Shown piece after piece: positions 1 through 9,942 of a DNA stretch of 64,000 nt. How positions within the stretch are numbered: position 1 is the stretch's first letter; each line of letters starts with the position of its first letter. A program made the position numbers and the translations under genes. This DNA comes from JACVRW01 sp963808775 (GTDB lineage Bacteria > Actinomycetota > Thermoleophilia > Solirubrobacterales > Thermoleophilaceae). The notes under the pieces were generated by a model. That model saw only the letters and a list, made by a program, of their open reading frames with translations, was not told the DNA's origin and did not search any database. Location: the NCBI GenBank assembly GCA_963808775.1, contig CAWEGR010000007.1, positions 248,001-312,000 of the forward strand, in the 5' to 3' direction.

Positions 1-6
1 TGCGCC

Positions 7-1457
7 TCACGAGTCGGAGCCGTTCGCCGACGGCAGGCGGAGCGTGAAGGCGGTCGCCCCAGGCTCCGAGGCGAGCACGAGGCGTCCGTCCATGCGCTCG
101 GCCAGCTCGCGGGCGATCGCGAGGCCGAGGCCCGCTCCGCGCGCGGCATCGCCGGTGTAGAAGCGCTCGAAAGCCTTCTCCTGGGAGTCGGCCGGGAGTC
201 CCGGGCCGGTGTCGGCCACCGTGAGCTCGGTGGCGCCGTTGTCGCGGTGCGCGCTCACGGTCACGTCCGTGCCCTCCGGGGTGTGCCGAAGGGCGTTGTC
301 GAGCAGGATACGCACGATCTGGGCCACCCGCTCACGGTCGCAGCTCGCCTCGGGCCCCTCGGGCGGCAGTTGGACCGCCAGGTCCGTGTCGTGCTCGGCG
401 AGCGCCGGCGTGAACTCGCCCACGATGGAGCGGGTGAGCTCGGCGAGGTCCACGGGCTCCGTCTGCAGCTCGACCGAGCCGGAGTCGAGCCGCGAGAGGT
501 CGAGCAGGTCGACGGACAGCTTCTGAAGGCGCGCGACCTGCTCGGCCATCGTGTCGAGGAACTCGCGGCGGGTGTCCTCGTCGAGGTCCTCGTCCTGCAG
601 CAGCTCCACGAACCCGCCGAGCGAGAAGATCGGCGTGCGCAGCTCGTGCGAGGCGGTGGCGATGAACTCCTTGCGCGCGCTGTCCACGCGCTGCAGGCGC
701 GCCTGCATCTCGTTGAAGGTGCGGGTGAGCTGGCCGAGCTCGTCCTCGGAGTCGACGGGCACCGGCTCGTCGAAGCGCCCGTGGGCGACGTCGGCGGCGG
801 CTCGCTCGACGCGGCGCACGCGGCGCGAGAGCCGGCGCGCGACCCAGTAGCCCCCGAACAGCGCGATCAGGAGAGCGGCGCCGGTTGCCCACAGCACGCG
901 CTCGCGCAGGAACGAGACCGTCTGCTCGACCTCGCGGAAGTCGCGGGTGTAGAGCGCCACGCGCTCAGCGCGCCGCTTGCGCTCGGACGAGATGTCGGGG
1001 TCGAAGAGCGGCTGCGCCACCATGCCGATGTCGTCGCCCTCGAAGCTGCCGCGGGCGATCTGGGTCTTGCCGGTGCGGACGGCCTTGCGCGCGAGGGCGT
1101 CGTCGCGCGGGAAGCTGAACTGCTCGCCCGAGTCCTCCACCGAGGGGAAGCGGATCTCGCGGCCGTCGAGCTGCTCGCCCTCCACGTCCTCCTTGACGTC
1201 GAACAGGGTCACCCGCGAGTCCGTGGTGTCGGCCACCGAGCGCACGGTGCGGTCGATCTCCTCGTCGACTCGGCTCGACGCTCGAGAGGAACTCGAGCGC
1301 CCGGCGCCGCGCTCTCCGCGACGACCTTGAGGTCGCGCAGGCGGCGCTCCTCGAGGTTCGACTCGGGCTGCGTCACGACCCAGAAGTAGATGACGCCGAA
1401 CGCGGCGGCCGTGATCACGAAGAAGAGGAGCGCGACCTTGTTGCCGAGCGACCTCAT
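7..1457 (-). CDS. Sensor histidine kinase (frameshifted)
   Basis: Membrane sensor kinase that should phosphorylate the response regulator encoded just upstream. The N-terminus (MRSLGNKVALLFF, start 1457) carries one membrane segment, followed by an extracytoplasmic region, a second membrane segment (VLWATGAALLIALFGGYWVA), HAMP, the HisKA box around ASHELRTP with the phospho-acceptor His, and an HATPase domain with DTGPGLP and GAGLGLAI. The reading frame breaks near 1265-1320: the first part is read to about residue 50 and the rest lies in another frame. Both halves look intact, so a one-base assembly error is likelier than decay. The start lies 5 nt after the regulator stop, so the two genes form one operon. 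No sensor ligand can be inferred. Confidence 0.85.
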
Positions 1458-1462
1458 CCCGA

Positions 1463-2164
1463 TCAGCCGTCCCGGAACCGGTAACCCACGCCACGCACGG
1501 TCAGGATCAGCTCGGGCGTCTTCGGCTCGGACTCGAGCTTCTCGCGCAGGTGGCGGATGTGGACGTCGATCGTGCGCGGGTCGCGGTAGGCGGCGTCGCC
1601 CCAGACGCGCTCGAGCAGCATCGTGCGGCTGAACACGCGGCCGGGCGCGCGGGCCAGGGCGGCGAGGATCTCGAACTCGACGTAGGTCAGCCGGACGCTC
1701 TCGTCGCGCACGACGACCAGGCGCTTCTCGAAGTCGATGCGCAGCTCGCCGGCCTCGATCGGCTCCTCGTACTGCTCCTCGGGCGCCGCGAGCGCCGCGC
1801 GCCGCAGCACGGCCTTGACGCGCGAGCGGAACTCCCTGACCGAGAACGGCTTCGTGATGTAGTCGTCGGCGCCCAGCTCGAGGCCGAGGACCTTGTCGAT
1901 CTCCTCGGTCTTGGCGGTGAGCATGATGATCGGCACGGTCGAGCGCGAGCGGATCTCGCGGCAGACGTCGAAGCCGTCCTTCTTCGGCAGCATCACGTCG
2001 AGCACCACGAGGTCGAAGGTGTCCTCGTCGAGCCGCTCGAGCGCCTCCTCGCCGTCCAGCGCCGGCACCACGTCGTAGCCCTCCTTGCGAAGGGGATAGG
2101 TCAGGAGCTTCTGGACCGCGTCTTCGTCGTCGACGAGGAGGATCCTGGGCGCTGAGGCCGTCAC
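1463..2164 (-). CDS. OmpR/PhoB-family response regulator
   Basis: Two-domain transcription factor of 233 aa. The receiver domain (residues 1-120) has the acidic pair in LLVDDED, the phospho-acceptor Asp in VVLDVMLP, the Thr of MLTAKT and the Lys of ITKPFS. The C-terminal winged helix (about 130-230) has the family pattern DPRTIDVHIRHLREKLE and RGVGYRF. It starts with GTG at 2164. A TACAAT hexamer ends 7 nt upstream, so the message may be leaderless. It precedes and is co-transcribed with the histidine kinase gene. Target genes cannot be deduced. Confidence 0.95.
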   Translation of the reverse strand: MTASAPRILLVDDEDAVQKLLTYPLRKEGYDVVPALDGEEALERLDEDTFDLVVLDVMLPKKDGFDVCREIRSRSTVPIIMLTAKTEEIDKVLGLELGADDYITKPFSVREFRSRVKAVLRRAALAAPEEQYEEPIEAGELRIDFEKRLVVVRDESVRLTYVEFEILAALARAPGRVFSRTMLLERVWGDAAYRDPRTIDVHIRHLREKLESEPKTPELILTVRGVGYRFRDG

Positions 2165-2171
2165 CTTCGGA

Positions 2172-2177
2172 ATTGTA
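2172..2177 (-). promoter_or_regulatory. -10 hexamer TACAAT for the two-component operon
   Basis: On the minus strand TACAAT is followed by seven bases and then the GTG start of the response regulator. That would place transcription initiation at or next to the start codon (leaderless). I see no convincing -35 element. The 26-bp gap to the divergent gene at 2191 holds this hexamer on one strand and a GGAGAG ribosome site on the other. Confidence 0.5.
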
Positions 2178-2190
2178 GGTTGGAGAGCGA

Positions 2191-3994
2191 ATGATCGAGC
2201 CGCGCGTCTACAGGGCCGCCTTCATCCCGGCTCTGCTCGCGGTCGTGCTCGCGATGTTCTCCTTCCAGTCGCGACCGCGCCCGCTCGAGCAGGGCCTGGC
2301 CGCCGACGTCCTCTTCGACGGCGAGCAGGCGGCCGCGCTCGCGCTCCAGATCGCCGAGGACGAGCCGGACCGCCGCCCCGGCCGGCGCGGCAACCTGGAC
2401 ACCGCCGAGTTCGTGGCGGGGCGCTTGAACGACAGCGGGTTCGAGGTCTGCCCCGAGTGCCGCTGGCGCTTCGTCCACGCCGGGCGCGAGCTCGAGAACG
2501 TGGTCGGCCGGCGCGCCGGCGGCACGCGCCGGCAGATCGTGATCGTCGCGGCCCGTGACGCGGCAACCGTTCCGGACGCGCCCGGCAGCGCCGCCGACAC
2601 CGCGGCGCTGCTCGAGCTGGCGCGGGTCTTCCGCGGCAGGCCGACCCGCCGCTCGCTCGTGCTGGCGTCGGTCGACGGCTCGACGCTCGGCGAGATCGGC
2701 ACGACCGAGCTGATCGAGTCCGGGGTGATCGAGTCCCCCCGCTTCGTCGACGCGGTCGTGGTGCTGTCGGACCTCGGGTCCGACGCGGAGGAGCCGTCCG
2801 TGCAGGCGTGGTCCAACCGGCCCGACCGCGTCGGGATCGGGCTCGCGCGCACGATGGGCGAGTCGGTCCGGCTCGAGCTCGGCCAGGCAGCCGGGGGCGC
2901 CGGCTGGTTCACCCAGATCGCGCGGCTCTCGTTCCCGATCGGGATCGGGCCTCAGGGGGTGCTGCTCGCCGAGGGCTACGACGCCCTGCGCGTATCGGGC
3001 AGCGGGGAGCTGCCTCCGGCGGGCAATGGTCCTCCGGAGGCGCTGTCGGAGGACCGTCTCGGCGGGCTCGGCCGGGCCGCGCTGCGCACGGTCACCGCGC
3101 TCGACGGCAGCCGCCGGCCGCCGGCGCACGGCCCGGACTCGTACCTGTTGTTCTCCGGTCAGGTGCTGCCCGCCTGGGTCATCTCGCTGCTCGCGGGCAC
3201 GCTCCTCCTGCCGGCGCTCGTGGCGTCGGTCGACGCGTTCGCCCGCGCGCGCCGGCGCGGGGTCGACGTCCTGCCGTGGTTGCGCTGGCTGGCGGCGTGG
3301 GTGGCGCCGTTCGCGGCGGGGCTCGCGACCGCCGAGGTGCTCGCGCTCGCCGGCGCCACGCCCGCGCCGCCGCCGGCACCGGTCGCGCCCACCGTGCTGC
3401 CGCTCGACGGCCCCGCCCTGGCCGTGCTCGGCGGGGTGCTCGGCGCGATGCTGATCGCCTGGTGGCTCGCGCGCTGGCTGGCGGCCCGGCCGGCGCCCCA
3501 GCTCGCCCTGAAGGCGGCCCCCGAGCGCGGCGCCGGGGTCGTGCTCGCGCTCGGGCTCAGCGTGGGCGCGCTGCTCGCCTGGGCGGTCAACCCCTACGCC
3601 GGGCTGCTCGCGGTGCCCGCGGCGCACCTCTGGATGCTCGCCGTGCTGCCGGAGGAGCCGCCGTCACGCCGCCTGCGCCTCAGCCTGATCGCGCTCGGCC
3701 TGCTGCCGGCGCTGCTCCTGACGATCGTCTACCTGTTCGCCCTCGAGCTCGACCCGCATCGAGGGCGTCTGGTACGTGTTCCTGCTCGTGACCGGCCACA
3801 GCGTGGGATTCGGCGCCGCCCTGATCGGCTGCCTGCTGCTCGGCTGCGCCTGCGGCGCGGTCGAGATCACCTGGCGCACGCACGGCACGCGCAAGGAGGA
3901 CGACGAGGGCGAGGAGGGGCCCTCCCTGTTCGGCCCTGGATCGTACGCCGGCCCCGGATCCCTGGGCGGGACGAAGTCCGCCCTGCGCCGATGA
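2191..3994 (+). CDS. M28-like polytopic membrane protein (degenerate peptidase, frameshifted)
   Basis: About 600 aa with an N-terminal signal-anchor (residues 9-25), an extracytoplasmic domain resembling M28 aminopeptidases (about 60-320) and several membrane segments in the C-terminal half. The M28 fold is suggested by the stretch PGSAADTAALLELAR, but the usual His-x-Asp zinc site is replaced by AARDA and the Glu pair is not visible, so peptidase activity is doubtful. The frame breaks by one base near 3753 within LELDP/IEGVWYVF, and the last 80 codons continue in the next frame to the TGA at 3994. GGAGAG lies before the ATG. The stop overlaps the next small ORF as ATGA. Confidence 0.65.
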
Positions 3995-4221
3995 ATCCGT
4001 CCAAGGGCGATCCGCACGGCCGATGGACCTGGCCACCCCTGCCGATAGAGGAAGGCGTGGGGGGAAGAGGGAGAGTCGATCCTGCGCTGCGCCGTCGCGT
4101 GCAGCGCGGTGAATACCTGGTCGACACGCATGCGGTCGCCGAGGCGATGGTGCGCTCAGGCGTGTTCGAAACCCCGCAGATCCCCGACTGGACTGCCGGC
4201 ACGGGTGACGACGAGGCCTGA
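3991..4221 (+). CDS. Small FlgM-like protein
   Basis: A 76-aa ORF whose ATG overlaps the preceding stop (ATGA), suggesting translational coupling. The middle part, VDPALRRRVQRGEYLVD followed by THAVAEAMVRS, resembles the C-terminal sigma-binding helix region of flagellar anti-sigma-28 factors (pattern I-x-x-G-x-Y-x-V-D-x-x-x-V-A). Its last 66 bases overlap the oppositely oriented thiL gene. No flagellar gene occurs in the window, so it could instead be an anti-sigma factor for another regulon. The family call rests on a short motif only. Confidence 0.45.
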   Translation: MNPSKGDPHGRWTWPPLPIEEGVGGRGRVDPALRRRVQRGEYLVDTHAVAEAMVRSGVFETPQIPDWTAGTGDDEA

Positions 4222-5071
4222 GCCCTCGTCCACGGACCCGATCCAGGTGAGCTCGGCGGCCGCCTCGGCCGCGGCGCGCCGGTCGGGCGGGACCGTCACG
4301 AGCAGCTCGTAGTCGTCGCCGCCGGTGGCGGCGTCCTCGGCATGAACGCCCTCGGCGCACGGCACGCGCTCGAGCACGACCTCGATCCTCGCCCCGCTGC
4401 GCTCCGCGAGGTGGCGGGCGTCGGTGGCGAGGCCGTCGCTCACGTCGATCATGGCGGTGGCGCCCGCCGCCGCCAGCGCGCGGCCGTCGGACAGCCGCGG
4501 CGTCGGCCGAAGATGGCGCTCCACCAGCGGGCCGCGGGCGGCGGCGTCGGTCTCGAGCAGCCTCCGGCCCGCCTCCGATCCGCCCAGCTCGCCGGTCACG
4601 CCGAGCAGATCCCCGGGGCGTGCGCCGTCGCGTCCGACGAGCTCGTCCTCCGTGTCCGCCCAGCCGGTCACGGCGACCGTGGCGACGAGCGCGGGGCCGC
4701 TGACCACGTCGCCGCCCGCCACCGTCACGCCGGTCTCGGCGGCGAGCTCCTCGAGGCCGGCGACGAGCTCGAGCGCGGCGTCACCCGATCCCCGCGGGAG
4801 CACGAGCGACACGTAGGCCTCGCCCGCCTCGGCGCCCATCGCGGCGAGGTCGGAGAGCGCCGTGGCGAGCGCCTTCCAGCCGATGTCGCGCGGCGAGTGC
4901 GTCGCGGAGCGGAAGTGGGTGCCCTCGACCACCGTGTCGATCGAGGTCACGGCGAGCGGGCGGGCGCGCACCACCGCGGCGTCGTCACCGGCGAAGCGCA
5001 GCACGCGTCCGCCGCTGCGATCGCTCGAGCGCCGCCTCGATCGCTGCGATCAGGGCGAGCTCGCCCGCCAC
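4156..5071 (-). CDS. thiL: Thiamine-monophosphate kinase (frameshift near the N-terminus)
   Basis: ATP-dependent phosphorylation of thiamine monophosphate to the diphosphate, the last step of cofactor synthesis. It shows the AIR-synthase-like fold: GDDAAVVR near the N-terminus, the Mg/ATP residues around TSIDTVVEGTHF, DLAAMGAEA, VAGGDVVSG, IDVSDGLATDA and the C-terminal TGGDDYELL. An open frame runs from 5004, but the conserved N-terminal helix (AGELALIAAIEAALERS) is in another frame upstream and begins with GTG at 5071. A one-base break near 5020 separates them. The GTG lies 7 nt after the stop of the PBP gene, so it is probably last in the mscS-PBP-thiL operon. Confidence 0.9.
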
Positions 5072-5078
5072 CGCGGGC

Positions 5079-7212
5079 CTACCCGGGTTCGGCCTGCGGG
5101 CCGTTCCCGTTCGGGTTGTCCGGGTTCCCGGGCGGCCCCTGCTCGGGGGCGGGGACCTCCGGTTGCTCCTGTGGAGGCGCCTCGTACAGGTCCGGGTCGT
5201 ACTCGCCGCCGCCGGTGTCCGTCGACGTGTCCGGCGAGCTGTAGTAGTTCGGGTCGCTGTAGCCGTAGTCGCCCGTTCCGGCCGCGCCCGTGGTGGCGTA
5301 CTTGCCGAAGAAGGGCGAGGACTCGAAGGGCGTCTCCGGCTCCGGGAAGTCGCTGCAGTCGTCGCCGTGCGCGTTGAGCATGTACGTGTACCAGACCGGT
5401 GCCGCATAGGTGCCGCCCTGCGCGCCCGGCATCGCGATGCGCTCGTTCGGGTAGCCGACCCAGACCGCGGTCGAGAGCTTCGGCGTGTAGCCCACGAACC
5501 AGGCGTCGGCCGCCTCGTCCGTGGTGCCGGTCTTGCCGGCGGCCGGACAGCCGTAGTAGGCCGCCGTGCCGGTTCCCGACTGCATGTTCATCTCGAGGAT
5601 GCGCGTGACCTCCGCCGCCTGGCCGTCCGTCAGCACGCGCTTGCCCTTCCGCTTTCCGAGCTTCTCGCTCGTGCCGTCGCGGAAGATGACGCGCTGGATG
5701 CCGGTCGGCCGGTGGCGCACGCCGCCGTTGGCAAGGGTGGAGTAGGCGCCGGCCATCTCGAGGGTCGTGACGCCCGTGGTGAGGCCGCCGAGGCCCTCGG
5801 CCGGGAAGCAGTCGAGCTTCGTCATGATCCCGAGCATCTTGGCCGTCTTGCAGACCTCCTTCGGCCCCACGTCGAGGATCAGCTGGGCGTACACGGAGTT
5901 GTCCGAGGCGAGCGTCGCGCTGGTCAGGCTCATCGAGCCGGAGTAGGTGTCGCCGAAGGTCTTCACGTCCCAGCTGGCCGTAGACCGGGTCGTCGATCGA
6001 GAGCGGCTTCGAGACATAGCTCGTCGAGTCGGGGTCGACGCCCTTGCGGATCGCCGTCGTCAGGACCATGGTCTTGAACGCCGAGCCCGGCTGGCGGTGC
6101 CCGTCGGCCGCGATGTTGAAGTTGCGCTCGTCGTAGGAGCCGCTCGCCGCCATGGCGCGGATCTTCCCGGTGCCGACCTCGACCGTCGCGATCGCGGAGC
6201 CCGGACCGGCCGGATCGCCCCAGTGAGCGGCGATGGCTTCGCGCGCGTAGTCCTGCATCTGGGGGTCGATCGTCGTGTAGATCTTCAGGCCGCCCTGGCG
6301 CACCACGCCGACGCCGTAGCGCTTCATGAGCTCGTCCTGGACGTAGTCGAAGAAGTACGGCTCGCGGCGCTTGATGTAGCGCGTGCCGTGCTTCAGCCGA
6401 ATGGGCTCGTCAAGCGCCTCGGCCAGCTCGGTCAGGGTGATGTAGCCGTTGTCGGCCATCGCCCGCAGGACCTCGTTGCGCCGCGACAGCGCCGCGCCCC
6501 GGTTGCGGAACGGGTTGTACTCCGAGGGGGCCTGAGGCAGTCCCGCGAGCAGCGCCGACTCGCCCAGCGTGAGCTCGTAGACGTTCTTGTCGAAGAACGT
6601 GACGGCCGCCGCCTGGACGCCGATGGCCGTCCGCCCGCCGACGGTTCCGTACGGCACCGAGTTCAGGTACTCGTGCAGGATCCAGCTCTTCGAATGCTTC
6701 TCCTCGAGCTCCGACGCCAGCTTCGCCTCGCGGATCTTGCGGGCGAAGTCGCGCTTCGGGTCCTCGATGTAGAGAGCGCGCACGAGCTGCTGCGTGATCG
6801 TCGAGCCTCCCTGCACCGTCTTGCCCGACTCGAGGTTCTTGATGCCGGCGCGGATGATCGCGTTGAAGTCGACGCCCTCGTGCTCGTAGAAGCGCTCGTC
6901 CTCGATCGCCACCGTCGCCTGGCGGAGCGTCGGCGGCATGTCCTTGAAGGGCACGACGCGGCGCAGCGTGTCCGACTGGACGAAGCCGAGCCGCGAGCCG
7001 TCGGATGCGAACACCACGGACACCTCGCCCTTGTCGTCGGGCTTCAGCTCCGAGAGGTCCGGGGCGGAGGCGGCGATGGCGATCACGTATCCGGCGAGCG
7101 AGAGCACGCCGATCAGCGCGACCATCGCGATCACGCCGATCCCGAGCAGGATCTTGCCCTTGGCGCCCGAGCGCCCGCGGCGGCGCCGCGACTTGCGTTG
7201 ACGGTGGGTCAT
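5079..7212 (-). CDS. Class A penicillin-binding protein (glycosyltransferase/transpeptidase, frameshifted)
   Basis: Bifunctional peptidoglycan synthase of about 710 aa. It has a basic cytoplasmic tail, a membrane anchor at residues 21-43, and a GT51 domain with catalytic Glu near residue 104 (VAIEDERFYEHEGVD), GGSTITQQ and SKSWILHEYLNS. The transpeptidase domain has nucleophile Ser in QPGSAFK, the SDN motif and KTGTTDEAADAWF. A Pro/Gly/Asn-rich tail of about 60 residues ends it. A one-base frame break lies near 5978, between DDPVYGQ and WDVKTFGD; both parts are otherwise continuous. The ATG overlaps the mscS stop (ATGA). Confidence 0.93.
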
Positions 7213-8015
7213 GGGGGGGTAGCGGAGGATAGACCGTGCTCGCGGAGGTCCCTGAGCCATGTTCGGCGCAGCTCGGCGGCCACCTTTCCGCGCTCCGCGG
7301 GCGTCGCGGCCCAGAGCGTCGCGCTGAGGCGGGTGCCCTCCTTGTCGACCTCCGCCACGGTCGCGCTCACCCCGCGTTCCTCGTCCGTGACGAGCTCGAG
7401 CGCCCGGTCGAGATCCGCGCCCGGTGGGAGCCAGACCGAGACCTCGACCTGCACGCGCGGGTCGCCGATCGTGTGGTTCTCGATCGAGCTCTGCGCGAGC
7501 CGCTCGTTGGGGACGATCAGGCGGTGCCCGTCGTCGAGGCGGATGTAGGTGTACGAGAGGCGCACGTCCTCGACCTCGCCGGTCTTTTCCTCGAACGTGA
7601 CGAGGTCGCCGATCCGGATCGGCTGGGTGATCGCGAGCAGGACCCCGGCGATGCCGTTCGCGAGGGTGGCCCGCGCGGCGAAGCCCACCACGAGCCCGAT
7701 CACCGCGGAGGAGGCGAGCACTCCCGTCGCAACGCGCCTCACCGGGTCGAGCGAGAACGCCGCGATCGCGATCCCGATGATGATGATGAGGGCGAAGATG
7801 AGACGGCGGACGAGGCGCAGGCGGGTGTTGGCGACCGGCGACAGCTCGCCGCCCGCGACGCGCTCCGAGAGCGCCTGGCCGCGCCGCGCCAGCAGGCGGT
7901 CCACGATCTCGGCGATCACGATGGTGATGACCACGATCACGAGCGCGATCAACCACTCCTGGTTGCGCTCGAGCCAGCTCTCGCTCGCGGCCGTGTAGAA
8001 ATGGGCTCCCGGCAT
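7209..8015 (-). CDS. MscS-family mechanosensitive channel
   Basis: 268 aa. Membrane helices at about residues 22-40, 68-88 and 92-130; the last matches the pore-lining helix (GLVVGFAARATLANGIAG). The beta domain follows with ITQPIRIGDLVTFEEKTGEVEDV, written here as the family hallmark P-x-x-x-G-D. The family releases solutes on hypo-osmotic shock. It is the first gene of the mscS-PBP-thiL unit and its stop overlaps the PBP start. A TAGCCT hexamer ends 8 nt before the ATG on the minus strand, suggesting a near-leaderless message. The start codon shares CATG with the divergent gene at 8014. Confidence 0.9.
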   Translation of the reverse strand: MPGAHFYTAASESWLERNQEWLIALVIVVITIVIAEIVDRLLARRGQALSERVAGGELSPVANTRLRLVRRLIFALIIIIGIAIAAFSLDPVRRVATGVLASSAVIGLVVGFAARATLANGIAGVLLAITQPIRIGDLVTFEEKTGEVEDVRLSYTYIRLDDGHRLIVPNERLAQSSIENHTIGDPRVQVEVSVWLPPGADLDRALELVTDEERGVSATVAEVDKEGTRLSATLWAATPAERGKVAAELRRTWLRDLREHGLSSATPP

Positions 8016-9273
8016 GGCGTTTGAGGCTATCCCCGCGCGCGCCGGCGCCCTGGCCCGCGCGCGCGACTCCGAGGCGCTGCGCGCTGCCTGGCGGGTGGCG
8101 TGGACGACCCGCGGGGCGGTCCTCCTCGTGGCTGTCTTCGCCGCCCTCTCGTTCGGTCCTGCGACCGGCGGGCTCGCCGCGGAGAACGCGGCGAAGTTCG
8201 GCGCCCCGGCGCTGACCGGCGCGTTCGCGGACGTCCTGCTCGAGCCGCTCGCGCGCTGGGACGCGGTCTGGTTCCTGCGGATCGCCGACGGCGGCTACGG
8301 CGACGACCCCTCGCGCGCCGCCTTCTTCCCGCTCTATCCGCTCCTGATAACCCTGCTCGGCGCGCTCGGCGGCGGTTCGGCGGGCGCGCTCCTGGTGGCG
8401 GCGTACGCGATCTCGCTGTCGGCCTTCGTCGGCGCCCTCGCCCTGCTCCACAAGCTCGTGACGCTCGAGCTCGGCCGTCCGCTGGCGCGCCCCGTGCTGC
8501 TGCTCCTGGCGGTCTTCCCGGCGGCGCTCTACTTCGGCGCGCCCTACTCGGAGAGCCTGTTCCTGCTGCTCGCCGTCGGGACGTTCTGGTTCGCGCGCAC
8601 AGACCGATTCGCGCTCGCGGGCGCCTGCGCGATGGGTGCCTCCGCCACCAGGAGCGCGGGCCTGCTGCTGCTCGTGCCGCTCCTCATGATCTGGTGGGAC
8701 TCGCGCGCGCGGCGCGGCCGTGATCTCGCATGGATCTGCCTTGCGCCGCTCGGCGTGGCCGCGTACGCGGCCTGGCTCGGCCTGGTCGAGGGGGACGCGC
8801 TGCGCTTCCTCGACGTCCAGGAGGCGTGGTCGCGGGAGCTCGCATTCCCGCTCACGGGCGCGTGGGACGGCCTGTCGGCCGCCTGGGACGGCGTGCGCCA
8901 GCTCGCGTCGGGCTCGCGGACGCCCGTGTACTTCGAGATCGCCGTCGGCGACCCGTTCAGGATCGCCGCGCTCAACATCATGCTCTTCGCCACGCTGGTG
9001 TTCGCGCTCGTGGCGCTCGTCGGGATCTGGCGGCGCCTGCCGCGCGAGTACGGCGCCTGGGTCGGAGTCTCGCTGCTGCTTCCGCTGTCGTTTCCGGTGG
9101 TGCCTCAGCCGCTGATGTCGCTGCCGCGCTTCGTGGCGGTGCTGTTCCCGGTCTTCATGTGGCTGGCGCTCGTGAGCGAGGAACGCCGCGTCACCGACCG
9201 CGTCGCGCTCGCGTTCGCGGTCGGCCTCGGCCTGTTCACGGCCCAGTTCGCGACCTGGCACTGGATCGCCTGA
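8014..9273 (+). CDS. PIG-V-like integral membrane mannosyltransferase
   Basis: 419 aa with about nine to ten membrane segments. Family markers are the luminal WDAVWFLRIADGGYG (acidic residue after Trp), AAFFPLYPLL and APYSESLFLLLA, matching the GPI mannosyltransferase II/PIG-V superfamily, which uses a polyprenol-phosphate-mannose donor outside the membrane. A polyprenol-phosphate-mannose synthase lies at the other end of this window, making such a donor available. The only ATG near the N-terminus is at 8014, inside a CATG shared with mscS. The downstream HAD gene overlaps its stop as TGATG, so the two are co-translated. The acceptor is unknown. Confidence 0.8.
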   Translation: MAFEAIPARAGALARARDSEALRAAWRVAWTTRGAVLLVAVFAALSFGPATGGLAAENAAKFGAPALTGAFADVLLEPLARWDAVWFLRIADGGYGDDPSRAAFFPLYPLLITLLGALGGGSAGALLVAAYAISLSAFVGALALLHKLVTLELGRPLARPVLLLLAVFPAALYFGAPYSESLFLLLAVGTFWFARTDRFALAGACAMGASATRSAGLLLLVPLLMIWWDSRARRGRDLAWICLAPLGVAAYAAWLGLVEGDALRFLDVQEAWSRELAFPLTGAWDGLSAAWDGVRQLASGSRTPVYFEIAVGDPFRIAALNIMLFATLVFALVALVGIWRRLPREYGAWVGVSLLLPLSFPVVPQPLMSLPRFVAVLFPVFMWLALVSEERRVTDRVALAFAVGLGLFTAQFATWHWIA

Positions 9274-9935
9274 TGGCCGTGCTGCTCGACGCGCTCGGAA
9301 CGCTGGTGCGGCTCGAGCCGCCCGCCCCGCGGCTGGTCGCGCTGCTGGACGACGAGGGCTTCCGGGTCGACGAGGAGCGGGCGGCAGCCGCGTTCCGGGC
9401 CGAGATCGCGTACTACCTCGACCACCATCTCGACGGCGCGACCCCCGAGGGCCTCGACGACCTGCGCGACCGCTGCGCCCGCGTGCTGTCCGAGGCGCTC
9501 GCGCTCGACGGCCTGACGCATGCCGCGGCGCGGCGCGCCATGCTCGCCTCGCTCTCCTTCAGCCCCTACCCGGACGCCGTGCCGGCGCTCCGGGAGCTGC
9601 GCGGCCGGGGCGAGCGGCTCGTGATCTGCTCCAACTGGGACCGCTCGCTGCCCGACTGGCTCGCGGGCAGCGGGCTGCTCGAGCTCGTCGACGGGGTCGT
9701 CACCTCGGCCGACGCCGGGTCGGCCAAGCCCGACCCCGGGATCTTCGCCCGCGCCCTCGAGCTGGCGGGGGCGTCCGCCGGCAGCTCCGTGCACGTGGGC
9801 GACTCGCCCGACAAGGACGTGGAGGGCGCCCGCCGGGCGGGCATCCGGCCCGTGCTGGTCGCGCGTGACGGCGCGCCGCGGGCGGCCGGGGTCGAGTCGA
9901 TCGCGACCCTCGCCGAGCTGCCCGCCCTAGTCTGA
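9273..9935 (+). CDS. HAD-superfamily hydrolase
   Basis: 220 aa haloacid-dehalogenase-like phosphatase. Motif I is LLDALGTL with the nucleophile Asp near residue 7; the usual second Asp is Leu, as in many HAD hydrolases with a DALGT motif. Motif II is ICSNWD, motif III the Lys in AKPDPGIF and motif IV GDSPDKDVEGA. The small helical cap sits between motifs I and II. It starts at the ATG overlapping the previous stop (TGATG). The substrate cannot be read from the sequence; a small phosphorylated metabolite is typical. Confidence 0.85.
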   Translation: MAVLLDALGTLVRLEPPAPRLVALLDDEGFRVDEERAAAAFRAEIAYYLDHHLDGATPEGLDDLRDRCARVLSEALALDGLTHAAARRAMLASLSFSPYPDAVPALRELRGRGERLVICSNWDRSLPDWLAGSGLLELVDGVVTSADAGSAKPDPGIFARALELAGASAGSSVHVGDSPDKDVEGARRAGIRPVLVARDGAPRAAGVESIATLAELPALV

Positions 9936-9942
9936 GGCCCCC

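Noticed and set aside
247..1389. Long plus-strand open frame opposite the histidine kinase
   Set aside because: An antisense shadow created by high-GC codon bias; composition (Arg/Ala/Glu/Leu with no motif) and lack of family features contrast with the kinase on the other strand.
5050..9261. 1400-codon minus-strand frame seen as one giant protein
   Set aside because: Only the part from 7212 to about 5978 is real (PBP). The upstream portion is antisense to the PIG-V gene and out of frame in mscS.
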